Assembly (NCBI GenBank): GCA_021442155.1
Contig: CM038216.1
Span: forward strand, 85,966,945-86,030,944
Length of the DNA: 64,000 nucleotides
Origin: Cymbidium sinense
Lineage: Eukaryota > Streptophyta > Magnoliopsida > Asparagales > Orchidaceae
Direction: 5' to 3'
Shown here: in pieces, positions 1 through 10,962 of the stretch
How the letters are laid out: each line of letters starts with the position of its first letter
Numbering within the stretch: position 1 is the first letter of the stretch
Notes under the pieces: generated by a model
What the model was told of the DNA's origin: nothing
The model's database searches: none
What the model saw: only the letters and a program-made list of their open reading frames with translations
Made by a program: the position numbers and the translations under genes

Positions 1-1394
1 GCGGTTCAATGCCGGTGCATTGTGGTTCCCATTTCTACCCCAATGGGACTAGCACCCACTGGCTTCTTCGGGGAAGGCTCCCCAGTTCTAGGGATAGTCT
101 CCCATACCTAGAGGTAAGGTCTAGTTCCCATCGCTCCTCAGGACCCACAAGATAGATTGATCAAGTGGTATCATGTGCATAGCAAAGAGATGGAGGATGC
201 TGGGTCTTAGTAGAGGAGTTACCCAAGATAGTCTCTCCTCTGATCACAAAGAACAAGTTTCATCCCCTCTCTAAATCTGATGGAGAAGAAGATATTAGGA
301 GGACCTCAATTTTACCTCAACCTACAGTTCACTAGAAGGCTTCTACTAGAGATAGGAGAAAGTCGTATATTGGCCTTAGATCAGTTCTACACCAAGTCAG
401 TGGGGCTTACGGACGATCAGAGTCTGAGGCCCAATTTGACTTACGGTCAGTCATCCCTCACAGCGTTGGTGAGCACATCAGTCAGAAGAGGCTAGAGAAG
501 CCCGTGTATTTGTACATATCACCAGTAGAGAGAGACGTAGGTACACTAGATAGTTAGCTACCTACCCTCATGGACTTTCGATCGTCTTGCCTAGTCATAT
601 TGATAGCATTGTATTGATCGACTACTCACCACAAAGAGGAGCTCGCATAGAGAAATGGTGTCCACACCTACTATGCTCACCATCTCCATACAAGCTCCAT
701 CATCCACGGTTCCCAAATGTATGCTACATCCTGGGAAAAGAGAGCCCCACTTATGATCCGGCTATGGCTATGAGATCCTATTCCATCTACACCGCCAACT
801 GAGGCGAGGCTAGGCTCTCCTGCTCGACCTCTTGCTCCAGTTATGGTGAAGAGGGAGTGGTGAAAATAGAGCATCATAGTTGTGCCATCACCACTACCAC
901 CACAGTAGAGCATGGAGATAGCAGCAACAAAGGGGGAAGGAGACAGTAACATTATCCCCATGGTGATAGATCCTCCCAGGAGTAGCACTCCTCCCATGAT
1001 AGATGATAGCCATGAGCATATTTCTTATAGTGAGCGTAGCCCTCATAGGGTTAGCTCTCCAACATCAGAGGGGGTTAGATGTATTTTTATTCATGAGCAT
1101 GATCCTACCACCAGTCAACCATGCTCATTTGTGCAAATGTAGTTGGACCGCTCCTATATTATTATAGCATAATCTTATGGAAAGAAGAAAATTCTAGGAT
1201 ATGACTCATCCTACCTATAGAATAAGAAGGTCAGTTTTGATCATAATGAAGATGATCTATTGGAGGATTCAAGAGTACATATGGTTGGCTGGGTTCCCCT
1301 CTTTAGGATCAGTAGAGTTTGGAAGGTTCTGCGGCCGAGCAGGATGATACAGCCTACTTGACCCAACACCTCCTTCAACAACTAAAATAAAAAG
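1..1394. other. Unassigned 5' flank of relic A
   Basis: I recognise no conserved domain here. Short open stretches occur (for example 280-495 and 587-802, plus strand) but none resembles a known family and stops are frequent in all frames. The position, directly upstream of a gag relic on the same strand, suggests the 5' untranslated part or the N-terminal gag region of the element. No long terminal repeat could be delimited, and no second copy of this stretch exists in the window to define an LTR. Confidence 0.3.
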
Positions 1395-2232
1395 ATGAAT
1401 AAATTGATAGGATGAGAAAGAGGCTTGAAGACATTCTAGTAGCAATTTTGGCACTTCAGAACCAAGCCCTAGCAGGGCATCCTACTATTAGAGTACTGAG
1501 TTGTTGCATGTTGTGGATCAAGCCAAGACTTCACCGGGTAGAAAGTAGCACTAGCTTGTATAGGAAGGTAGTGGGGTACCTCCATACAAGAAAAGGACAT
1601 TAAACTCATGGTTGAGCAGCAGTGAGAGAACTTGGCATAAGCCTTAAGGATCATCGATTCCAAAGGTAGACCCTACCAGAGAATTTGATTCCAAAGGGGT
1701 AGACCCTACCGAGGTATCCTAAGGGTTTTGTGCCACCTTCTTTCAAGAGCTTTGATGGTAGTGGGAACCCACTGACACATAGCGCGCCAGGCCAACTATT
1801 GCAATCTTGGTGGTAGATGTGTTCTATTCTCTTTTTTAGTTTGGCAAGCATAGCCTTTGATTGGTATGTTAAACTCTCCAACAGTTTAGTGAAGACTTTT
1901 GCTGAGTTTGAGCAACTCTTCATTAAGAGGCTTGCTGGAGCTCAACAAAGGGTGACTGTAGGTGAACTCGTTGTGGCTTAACAACACCTCAGTGAGTCCC
2001 TCATTGATTATATTCTCAGATGGTGCAATTTGAGTTTAAAATGTGAACCGCAGCTATCTGAACAGCATACCATTGAAATTCTACTAAAGAATATTCATGT
2101 CCTTGTCGCCTTCATGCTCAAAAATTTTACAATAAAGACATTTGAGGAGCTAATCATCAAGGTGGCTAGTCTACAAGGAGAGGCCAAACAATTGTCTTTT
2201 CAAGATCAGTCAACAAAGCCAAAGCCGTAGAA
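1395..2232 (+). pseudogene. gag relic, element A
   Basis: A short charged segment at about 1410-1490 (RKRLEDILVAI followed by LQNQ) looks like the coiled coil that precedes the capsid domain in plant gypsy gag. From about 1710 the reading, with frameshifts, follows the Retrotrans_gag family: an FVPPSFKSFDG start, then DWYVKL, then FAEFEQLFIKR, then LSESLIDYILRW and TFEELI near 2140. The last open piece is 2030-2230 and ends at a TAG. In-frame stops include the TAA at about 1978. Gag would form the particle that packages element RNA. No second gag copy exists in the window, because the B copy begins downstream of it. Confidence 0.75.
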
Positions 2233-3475
2233 AGCTTATGAGAAGAATCCAGGGGTTGAAGCAGTGTTGAACAAGGGGAAGCAAGCGACCAAAGATCAGC
2301 ATGAGAGACATTGTGCTCCAATAGCTATCACTTTCACCTCCTTTACCACCACATAGGCCATCCTACCGGCTACCACAACAACCTCCATAGCCTTCCTTTG
2401 CCTCATACTCACAGTACATACCCATGCAGGTAGCTACCATCCACCTACTCTTTTAGATAAATTGAATAAAACTTATTCATTTAAGAGGCAGATAATAAAA
2501 AAAGCTTTAAGAATCTCTTAAAGAAACTATATTTTCAACTACTCGAGCCTAGGAAGCTAGAGAAAGTGGGCAAGAGCAATGATCCTAACTTTTGCCCCTA
2601 TTGCCACATGCTAGGTCATGTTTTGGAAGATTATTTTACATTCAAGGACTGGCTTGAGAATAGCTACAAAGGTGCATAGTTATCCCAAAAGAATATCTTA
2701 TGGAATAACCATCCATTTTGTTAGGTAGTCCTTGGGGATACCTACAATCCTCTCAAAACCAAAGAAGGTTGGGATATCTCCTTATATCTAAAAGATTGTT
2801 TCAAAATCAAGAAACTTTCTTCAGTGTTTGCGAACCTCAACATCAAGGAAGGCTTTGCGTTGCCAAAGACAACTTGGGGAAGGTAGGAGCTCAAATAGCT
2901 TGCTCTATACTTGCCGATAGCCAAGTAGTGCAACCATCATCGAGCCCTCTCCATTCCACTTTGCCTACTTAGACACTTTTTTTTAGTTAGCTCTTCTTCT
3001 AGTATACATCTTGTATTGGCAGATGAGGGCATCAAATCCCTCACCCCACATACTTTACTCAATTTCTACTATGTACCTCCTTCAAAATCCAAGAAATTGA
3101 GGAATAAAGCTAGTTTGAATTACATCTATGTTACTTCTAATAGGTTGTCTAAATCTACTCTTACAAAAAAATATTCAATTCTAAATAATAATTATAATAA
3201 CTCCGATCCTCCCCTTACTGATTCGGTGTTGGACTTTCTTTGTTTGAATACTATGGGTTCACCTCTTTAGATAGACTTGGAATCATCTGATTTTGAGGGT
3301 CCTATAGGAGAAGCTATAGGTGAGCACATGGTAGGTAGAATCTTCCACTAACCTAAGAGATTACAAAGTTAACCTCCATAGTAGGTTCTACCTCCTAGGT
3401 AGCACCTCAAGATAAGGGAAACAAGTCATTGGTTGATGATTGAGAAGCCCCTCCACAGATGCTCCACCCTTGGAT
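2233..3475 (+). pseudogene. gag C-terminal/linker relic with zinc-knuckle-like motif, element A
   Basis: Around 2530-2690 the plus strand reads LEKVGKSNDPNFCPYC, then HMLGHVLEDYF and FKDWLE. This matches the Cys/His motif plus acidic and Lys-Asp-Trp tail that follows gag in many Tat-lineage elements. Downstream, to the protease, only short open stretches remain (for example 2718-2972 and 3016-3270), with no recognised domain. I infer that this is the gag-protease spacer. Confidence 0.5.
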
Positions 3476-4235
3476 ATGCTTGTGGAGGATCATGAGTTGA
3501 TTACAATGTCCTTGCTCACCTAAGAAAGTTGCCAACTAAGTTAAGCATATATGATGCCCTTGTTTTATCCAAAGAAATGAGGGAATCATTAATCAAAGCT
3601 CTTCTTTATCTAGAGATATGCTTAACTCAGCTGATCGCTATTAAAGAGGAGGCACATTATTCAAGAAAATCCCAAGGAGTCACATTCATAGATGAAGACC
3701 TTCTTCTGGGGGACATGGAGCACAACCGTCCCCACTACATTATAGTAGATATAGGAAAGTTTTGACTTTCCAGGTTGCTTGTTCATCTAGGTGCATCTGT
3801 GAACATTATGAGTCTAAAGACCCTTGCCTACTTGAGGATTGACATCTCTACACTCCAAGGAGATTGGATATTGTTGAGAGGATTCAATGAACAGGGTGAG
3901 AGGGCATTAGGTTCCATAGTGTTACCTTTGGAAATAGGTGACTGGAAGACTGAAGCCAAATTTTATATAATTGATTCGAATACATTATTCACTATTTTGC
4001 TCGGTAGGCCTTGGATAAACCAGAACAAGATGATTCAATCCTCCTTTCATCAGTGCATTAAGTTCGGAAGGGATGGAATCGAATACTGTGTCAAAGGAGA
4101 TGAAAAGTCATTTTCAGTTAGAGAGGTTGAGATATATGAGGATGCGACCTACTATCTTCCTCAAAACACCTTTTCTCATGAACTTGGTCAAAATTCAAAT
4201 ACAAATGAAAAAGAAAAAGAAGAAAAAGAATAAAA
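3476..4235 (+). pseudogene. Retropepsin (protease) relic, element A
   Basis: Two open pieces, 3529-3765 and 3775-4233, read as the protease region: a lead-in LSIYDALVLSKEMRESL, VTFIDEDLLLGD, then the active-site loop and the LLGRPWI signature near 4000-4020. The catalytic loop reads VHLGASVNIM; family members have Asp where this has His (codon CAT, 3784-3786). The enzyme could not work even without the frameshift near 3766. The C-terminus is a low-complexity Lys/Glu run (about 4200-4240). Relic B carries the same His. Confidence 0.85.
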
Positions 4236-5330
4236 AAGTGAAATTACAAGTGAATGAGAAAAGTACATCAAGGAAGAAGTAGAGCCACATATCACATTCC
4301 ACCCACAGTTCATTCCACCATACAGACATATTGGTAGAATGACTCAACCTCCACCAGGCAGAACTAGAGGCAAATATAAAGGAAATTCCAAAGGTGGAAG
4401 ACCCCCAGGTTGGTAGCCAGCCAACAGGGGTTATGTTCCAATTCATAGAAGTATCCTTATTTTTCACAAAGACTTAGAATCCAGCTAGGAGGATGAGTCT
4501 AATGTCATTAGCATACCAGCCAACCCCTCTCAGCGGGTTTCATTAGAGGTGACACTAGAGCGAGACAACGACGAAGACTAGGCCTCCATGCAAAGCATGA
4601 ATGTATTCGAATCAAGTTTATATAAAACTATCAGGCAGTAGTTAGGAACCTTAGCTCTAACCTCACTCTCCTCTCAAAAAGTTGAAAGTTTAGTAGTTAA
4701 GGAAGCCCCCCAGTCTTCCATGGATGTTAAGCCAAAGAGACTCCTTTTGGGATCATCATCCTCAAGTAGAAGTTGATGTAGAACTTGAGGATAATTCATA
4801 TAAAAAATTAATGGAATTGCCTTTTGATTGGCACTCGCCTTGTGTTCTTAATCTAGTAAAGAAAGGTTTGATTCCTTATACATGGTCCAAGCACAAATTA
4901 GTACTTCAAGAAGTTGTGGAACAAGAGGTAGGATGCACAATCAAGATCGGATTTGATTGATGGGTCCAATCGATGATGATTCTTGCTAGTTGTTACCAAT
5001 CATCCATCGATAGGTTCTTCTCAACCACACTAACTCTTATGAGGAAGTATGTTTAGAAACTTTAGATGATCGGATGATCTCCAAATCAAAGATGCACCAC
5101 CAAAATTTGAAGAGGAAATCCATTCAACAATTGATAAGCAAGAAATCAACCTTGGGATAGAAGAAAATCCACACATACATCGGTTGTTCTGAATGAAGAA
5201 GAAACCAATGACTTAGTTAGGCTATTGATTGAGTTTAAGGACTACTTTGCATGGAGTTATGAAGAGATTTTTTATTATCTGATGTAGCGTCACAAACTAG
5301 CAATTAACCGCTAACCCTAAGCAAGCTCCT
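4236..5330 (+). pseudogene. Protease-RT linker relic, element A
   Basis: This region matches the same interval in B (24010-25080) and the clearer minus-strand version in C (54211-54783). Recognisable pieces are KPKRLLLGSSSS near 4730, ELPFDWHSPCVLNLVKKG (piece 4724-4960) and LIEFKDYFAWSYEE near 5230-5270, which usually sits just before the reverse transcriptase in these elements. Frames change repeatedly and stops are common. No enzymatic domain is present. Confidence 0.6.
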
Positions 5331-6135
5331 AGATGCATGCGATTAGAAATCAAACAATAGGTCATTTCTGAAGTCAAGAAATTGATTAATGCTGGTTTCA
5401 TCAAAGAAAAATACTTGCAGTTGCTTATGTGCAATTAAGAAAAGAATGGCCAAATTTGCATATGCATCGATTTTAGGGACTTAAACAAGGCATGTCCTAA
5501 GGATGAGTTTCCTCTTCCTATACCAGAATTAATGGTGGACATCGCCTCATCTCATACAATATTCTCCTTCATGGATGGGTCATATGGCTACAACTAAATT
5601 AAGATGGCCCCCGAGGATGAAAGAAACACTACTTTTCAAACCCCGATCATAATCTATTATTATAAGGTCATGCCTTTCAGCCTTAAAAATTCTTGTGCTA
5701 CATACCAATGGGCCATGACTCATCTTCTGAACTCATTCATCATCAAGTTGAGTGCTATGTGATGATCTAGTCAAAAGCAAGAAAAGAAGACCATCTCTTT
5801 GACTTGAGAGTAGTTTTCAAAAGGTTAAGACAATATAATCTCAAAATGAATCCCAGTGTGCATTGAGTAGCTTCAAGAAAGTTCCTTGGGTTTGTTGTCA
5901 GGTAATAGAGATAGATCCAAAAAGATCAAAGCTATCTTAGAAATGCCACCACCTAAAAGTTTAACTTAACTCAGATCTTTCTGAGGGAGGTTTGCGTATC
6001 TAAGACGCTTTATCTCCAATGTATCAGGAAGATGCAAACCATTTTCAACACTTGTCAAAAAGGATGCCAAGTTCAAGTGGGATGACAAGTGTTAGTATGC
6101 TTTTGAAGATATCAAGGTATTTGGTGAAGTGTTAT
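5331..6135 (+). pseudogene. Reverse transcriptase relic, element A
   Basis: The RT blocks appear in order: CIDFRDLNKACPKDEFPLP (5461-5520), FSFMDGSYGYN (5568-5594), YYYKVMPFSLKN (5658-5695), and the YVDD box near 5755-5765, where a missing base breaks the frame of the catalytic aspartates. In-frame stops include TAA at 5595-5597 (SGYN-stop-IKM) and TAA at 5967-5969 (SLT-stop-LRS). These two stops recur in B, while C keeps Gln at both sites. The connection domain GRFAYLRRFISN follows near 5985-6015. Confidence 0.85.
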
Positions 6136-6545
6136 GTTCAGCCCTATCCGGCAAGCCACTTATCATCTGCTATTGCATTGGATGACTCCTTGGCTCTTTG
6201 TTGGCCCAAGCCAATGATGAAGAAGGAGAGTGCTCTCTATTACCTCATTGTCGATTCTAAGTGAACTACCCACCTATTGAGAAACATTGCTAGCTTTAAT
6301 CTTTGCATCCCAAAAGCTATGACACTATATGCTTTCTCATAAGGTGAACTTGATTTCAAGAATCAATCCACTATCTCATGACATGGATGATGTTATCAGA
6401 TGTTTGGCACGTTGGTCCATGATTCTCTCACAGTTTGATATTACATTGTACCCCTTCAGGTGAAATCAAGCACTAGATTTCTTAGCGCACTTCACTTCTG
6501 ATTAGTGATGATCTCCTCGAACAAATCATGAACTTAGGAGATTGA
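6136..6545 (+). pseudogene. RNase H (first, gypsy-type) relic, element A
   Basis: Downstream of RT the plus strand reads, with frameshifts, LDDSLALC, then ESALYYL, NYPPIEKH, LIFASQKL and LISRINPL (about 6178-6375). This is the usual order of the gypsy RNase H domain and tether. Family members degrade the RNA of the RNA-DNA hybrid. Several short deletions relative to B (25921-26405) shift the frame. Confidence 0.75.
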
Positions 6546-6960
6546 CAAATCAGAGATGTATTTTGATGGTGGCTTCCTTTCAAGGAGAAGAACCAATCTA
6601 CTCTTCCGAAAGGCATGGTAGGAATAGTTCTCTTAACTCCTGTGATGTGATGAGATTTTTATACTATCTCTCTAATCCTGCACCAATAATGAAGCTGAGT
6701 ATGTGGCTTTGATTGCAGGTCTAGAGTTAGCCATAATAGTGTGTGTCAAGAGCATCAACATCTACAGGAATTCTTAGCTGGTTATCAACCAAATTACCAG
6801 GTCCTTCAAGGTTCTAAAACTTAAGCTTCGTCATAACCATGAGTATATCATGAAGATGTTGGCCCAAATCTCTGAGGTCACCATCTATAAGGTCCCTTGA
6901 GGAGAGAACACAATAGTAGATGCTTTGGCCAAACTTGCCAAGGAATTGGCATGTGAAAGA
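6546..6960 (+). pseudogene. Second, archaeal-type RNase H (aRNH) relic, element A
   Basis: The domain opens with MYFDGG near 6556, then NNEAEYVALIAGLELAI near 6690-6735, the standard signature of the extra RNase H in Tat-lineage elements. The GDSQLV catalytic box reads RNS-stop (6766-6777). Asp is replaced by Asn and the Gln codon has become TAG. B carries the identical lesion and C the intact box, so the loss predates the A/B split. Confidence 0.75.
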
Positions 6961-8182
6961 TGAGTTCATTCCAATAAGGGTCCAAAATAGACAAATCCAT
7001 CCTTTATGATGTTGAACTCATCGAGAGACTTTCTCTAGAAGGGGAGGTTGCCTTTGCCAACAAAGACGAGGAGCTTGATTGAGGCAACCATTCAAGATTA
7101 TTTGAACAGATAAACTACCTCAAGAGAAATCACAAGCCCATTAGATGAAGAAAAGAGCTCTCTCCTATGCTCTCATGGATGGCACCTTATCTTATCTTTT
7201 GATCAAATGTGGTTACGTTCTAGACAAACAGGATCATGATTGAGGTACATTCAGTCTATATGCATGCATCAATTGGTTCAAGATGAAAGCAAAGATCAAG
7301 AGACTAGGATACTCTTGACCTTTGATGATTTACTACATGAACATGGCTAGAGATTCCATCAATGTGGTACATTGGTCTTACATCAACCACCCAACATTCT
7401 TACATCTATATTGGCCTCATGGCCATTTGAGTGTTGGGATACCGACAGTGGGTCCGATCGATCCTCCTTCTTCCAAGGGTCATCGATTCATCTTAGCGCC
7501 ACTACTTTTATTGGCGGAGGCAATCCCACTTGAGAGGTCACTTCGCATGTGCTCTAGTTTTTTAGAACCATATCATATATAGGTTGGTGCCTCAACAATT
7601 ATATCATAATGGTACTACATTAATACTAGGATTAGGTTGGTGATACTCCACCATCTTCTATCCAAGGGTAAATGTCCTAGCAAAAGCATTTAACAAAACT
7701 GTCATCCAGAGACTAAAGAAGACACTCAACGATAATAAGCGATAGTGGCATGAGTAGTTGGTTGAAGCCTTATGGGCCTACACGCACCAACTCAACTCAA
7801 TCTACCCATTCTCCTTAGTGTATGCAGTTCTACCATTAGAAGTTCAAACTCATTACTAAGGATAGCAATGGGTAGCAAAATCACTACTGAGCAATGCAAA
7901 GTTGGGTTAGAAGAGCTCGATTTGGAGGAGATTTATGGGTGTAACCGAGTTATACAAATTCGAAATGATTCATGCTCATAACAAGCTAGTCTGCCCTAGA
8001 GTTTTTCAAGGAGACCAATTATTTCCCGTCGAAAGATGGGAGGCAAGTTTGAACCCACTTGAGAAGGCCCATTTATCATAGAAAAGGCCTACCAAGGATG
8101 ACCTTATTAGCTTATTGATTTTACAGGGGAACACCCGATGCTTTCAATTAATGGGCTCTATTTGAAGAAATATTACACATAA
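6961..8182 (+). pseudogene. Integrase relic, element A
   Basis: The core survives in pieces: WPHGHLSVGIPTVGPIDPPS near 7410-7470 (a damaged version of the WDTDIVGP block that supplies the first catalytic Asp), SSKGHRFILA, then VEALWAYTHQLNS near 7765-7800 and LRIAMGSKI near 7857. The C-terminal part gives MGGKFEPT and YLKKYY before a TAA at 8180-8182, taken as the original pol stop. Family members insert the element cDNA into the chromosome. The best-preserved open piece is 7322-7582. Confidence 0.82.
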
Positions 8183-10962
8183 AAACATGTTTGAAAACAA
8201 TTATCATCAAAAGAACAAAATTTCATTCCAATTCATCAAAATCTTCCTTCTTTCAGCATTATTTGCTTTTTTTTATGAATCTACGATGTATTTAGGATAG
8301 GTGTAAGAGAACCCAAGCGACATCCTATCCCTCTTTCACAACATGAACACAATCAAACACAATTCCCCTGCACTACTAGAATAGGTGTGAGAGAACCCAA
8401 GAGGCATCCTATTTTAACTAGCACAACTAAGTTAGGTGTAAGAGAACCCAAGCAGCATCCTTTCTTGGTGGGATCACAACTACCATTCATGGCACCATTT
8501 CATCAATTCTCTAGTGTGTTTTTAGGATAGGTATAAAAACAGAGGCATCCTTTTCCTTCTAACACAAACACAAACACAAACACAAATCTTTTATCTCGAG
8601 CTAATTTGATGTGGGAGGTAGCCCCCTGTGGCACTCACTCATTAGTTGCTCTAAGTTGGGATAACATGTCACCTTGCTAGTATGTCACCCTAGTGGTCAC
8701 TTGTCCAATGATGTGCTTTCTTCTGACTTGACCATTGCAAACCAATTAGTACCTTGTTAGTTTGGTAGACCTCACTTCCCAGCAAGTAAGCTACCTCATG
8801 TTGATTTTGTTTAAGAACATGTGAGTCCCCATGCTTTTTTCTTGAATTAACTATCATCTAGGTTAGTATATTGAGGTTTAGGATAAGTCCCCTAGAGGCT
8901 CCTTTCCTCTTGACTACTCTTGAGTTGATATAAGTCCCCAGTGGCATTCACTCAGTAGTCGCCCTATGTCGGATAGCACCTGTCGAGCCATAGACTATCC
9001 AAACAATTAGTTTCGCTGAAGGAGGATGTAAGTCACCGATGCTTTCTTCCTAGGCTGATTGTTGCAAATTGACATGCACCTTAGGTTGGTTGATGTTCAC
9101 TATGTTGACAGTGACTCACCCGTTGGATACACCACTCTTGGCAGATGTAAGTCCCCACGCTTTCTCCTTGAGTTGGCCACCGAATACCTACATATATTAT
9201 CTTCTCCAGGGTTTTGGATCAAGCCCTTAGTGGCCCCTCTCCCCTGCGGGCACTCTACTTGGATCATGTCCTTTGCGACCCCATTTAAACACTACCGGGT
9301 TACTCTTAGATTGGAATGTCCCCCTTTCCTTGTAGCCACCCCTGTGGTTAGACAATTTGTTTAGCAGATGCGTAGATTCTCCCTTGGTTCAGTAAATTTG
9401 AGATAGGTCTAGGATGATATAAGCTCATTCTTAGTATGATCCCTTGCAAACCAATAGGGTCCACGATAAACAAAAAAATAAACAAAGAAATCTATTCGCT
9501 TGTGGATTAGGAATTCAAGCCCCAATGGCCCCTTTCCCAGGCATCCTATCTTTAGGGGCGTTAATCCCTATAGGAATTGCTATGCTTGAGTTGAGATAAG
9601 TCCGGGTTGGCACTCTCTCCTCACTTAGATGGGTTCAATCTATTTTCCACAAAGGTTGCCCTAGTCATTCACTTTGGAAGATGTAAGTCTACTACGCATT
9701 CTTTCTAGCATGATCATATAAACCATGGACAACCCTAGGTTGGGTTGACATGTTACCTCGCTAATGTGTCACCCTAGTGGTCTTTTATTCAGAAAAGATG
9801 TGAGTCCCCATGCTTTCTTCCCTAAATTAACCATTGCAAACCAAAAGACACCCATTTGATTGGATAGTTCTCCCCTCGGTCGGGAAGCTACTCCCTTTGG
9901 ATTGGTAAATCTGAGTTAGACCAAGGCCAACATGGCCCCTACTGATGTCCATCCCGATGGGATCCATCAAAAATAATTAAAAATGAAATTAATCTTGACT
10001 ATCTTTGAGTTGATTTAAGTCCCCCAGAGGTATTCACTCAAAAGTCAGCCCTAGGTTAGGTTCGATTTGTTGCACAACCAACCAGTCACCCTAGTGGTTC
10101 CTTATTTTGGAAGATGTGAGTCCCCACACTTTCTTCTTAACTTGACCATTGCAAATCGAAATGCAATCCCTTTTGTTGGATAGTCCTACTATGTGGTTGG
10201 TAGACAACCCATTTGGATTGGTAAATCTGAATGTAGACCAAAAGACCCTACTCGGTCAGCATATGTGATGGATCCATCAAAAAAATAATAAAATGAAATT
10301 AACTTTGACTATCTTTGAGCTGATTTAAGTTCCCATCACTCAATAGTCCTAAAGTTGGGTTCAATTGTTTTCGCCAATGGATCACCCTGATCCCTACTTT
10401 GGAGGATGTAAGCCTACTGCTTTCTTCCTAGTATAACTGCACCAAAAGGGAACCCTTTGGTTGGATAGCCCTACCATTTGGTTGGTAGACTACCCCTTTG
10501 GATTGGTAAATAGCTAGATTAAGGCCAACATGGCCCCTACTGATCGATCCATCCCCGACAGGTAGTCTCAAAATCCATAAAAAATTTAAAATTAAAATCT
10601 AAAACAAATTCAACCCTCCTCAGGTAGAGTCAAACTAATCAAACAAAACAAATCCAATCATAATCAATCAATCAAATCAACGCTTCTCCTGAGATGCAAA
10701 TCTATGGTTCCCCAAGTGGAATCAATTCAATCCAATTTGAACTTGCTCCCCTAGCGGAGTGTTCACATTTTTATCCATAGCGGATCCCGAATTCTAATCT
10801 CCTAGCAAATTTCACAACCTCTTTTCCTCAGTGGATGACTTGAACTTGCTCCCCAGTGGAGTTCACTTTTCATCCCACTGAGCACCAAATCATAAATCAA
10901 TAAATCAAATCAAATTTCTCTTCAGTCAAATCAAATCAAACCTCTCATCCTTAAACTAAACA
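8183..10962 (+). repeat. 3' untranslated region of relic A with tandem repeats
   Basis: Noncoding. From about 8290 to 8550 a motif around TAGGTGTAAGAGAACCC occurs at 8298, 8382, 8433 and, weaker, 8528. From about 8600 to 10560 diverged units of roughly 300-380 bp recur, each with a GATGTGAGTCCCC/TGCTTTCTTC block, a GACCATTGCAAACC block and a GGATAGTCCTACC/TTTGGATTGGTAAATC block (starts near 9862, 10178, 10463). A (CAAACA)n tract lies at about 8560-8585. The last 400 bp are AT-rich with CTCCCCTAGCGGAGTG-like phrases. Repeats in this position are known for Tat-lineage elements. The same region appears at 28147-30998 and inverted at 21900-23199 and 48700-51150. Confidence 0.75.

Larger units (their letters stand above)
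1395..10962 (+). mobile_element. Decayed Ty3/gypsy (Tat-like) LTR retrotransposon, relic A
   Basis: The order gag, protease, reverse transcriptase, RNase H, second (archaeal-type) RNase H, integrase on one strand is that of the Tat lineage of plant Ty3/gypsy elements. The relic is riddled with stops and small indels and cannot be active. Coding homology ends at the integrase stop near 8182. From there to about 10962 lies a noncoding 3' region rich in tandem repeats, followed directly by telomere-like satellite. No LTR pair, primer-binding site or target-site duplication could be identified. The part from 3473 on is repeated as relic B after the N gap. Confidence 0.85.

Noticed and set aside
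166..173. TGGTATCA, the first eight bases of a typical initiator-tRNA primer-binding site
   Set aside because: Only eight contiguous bases fit, the following bases do not, and no LTR end precedes it. Chance match is likely.
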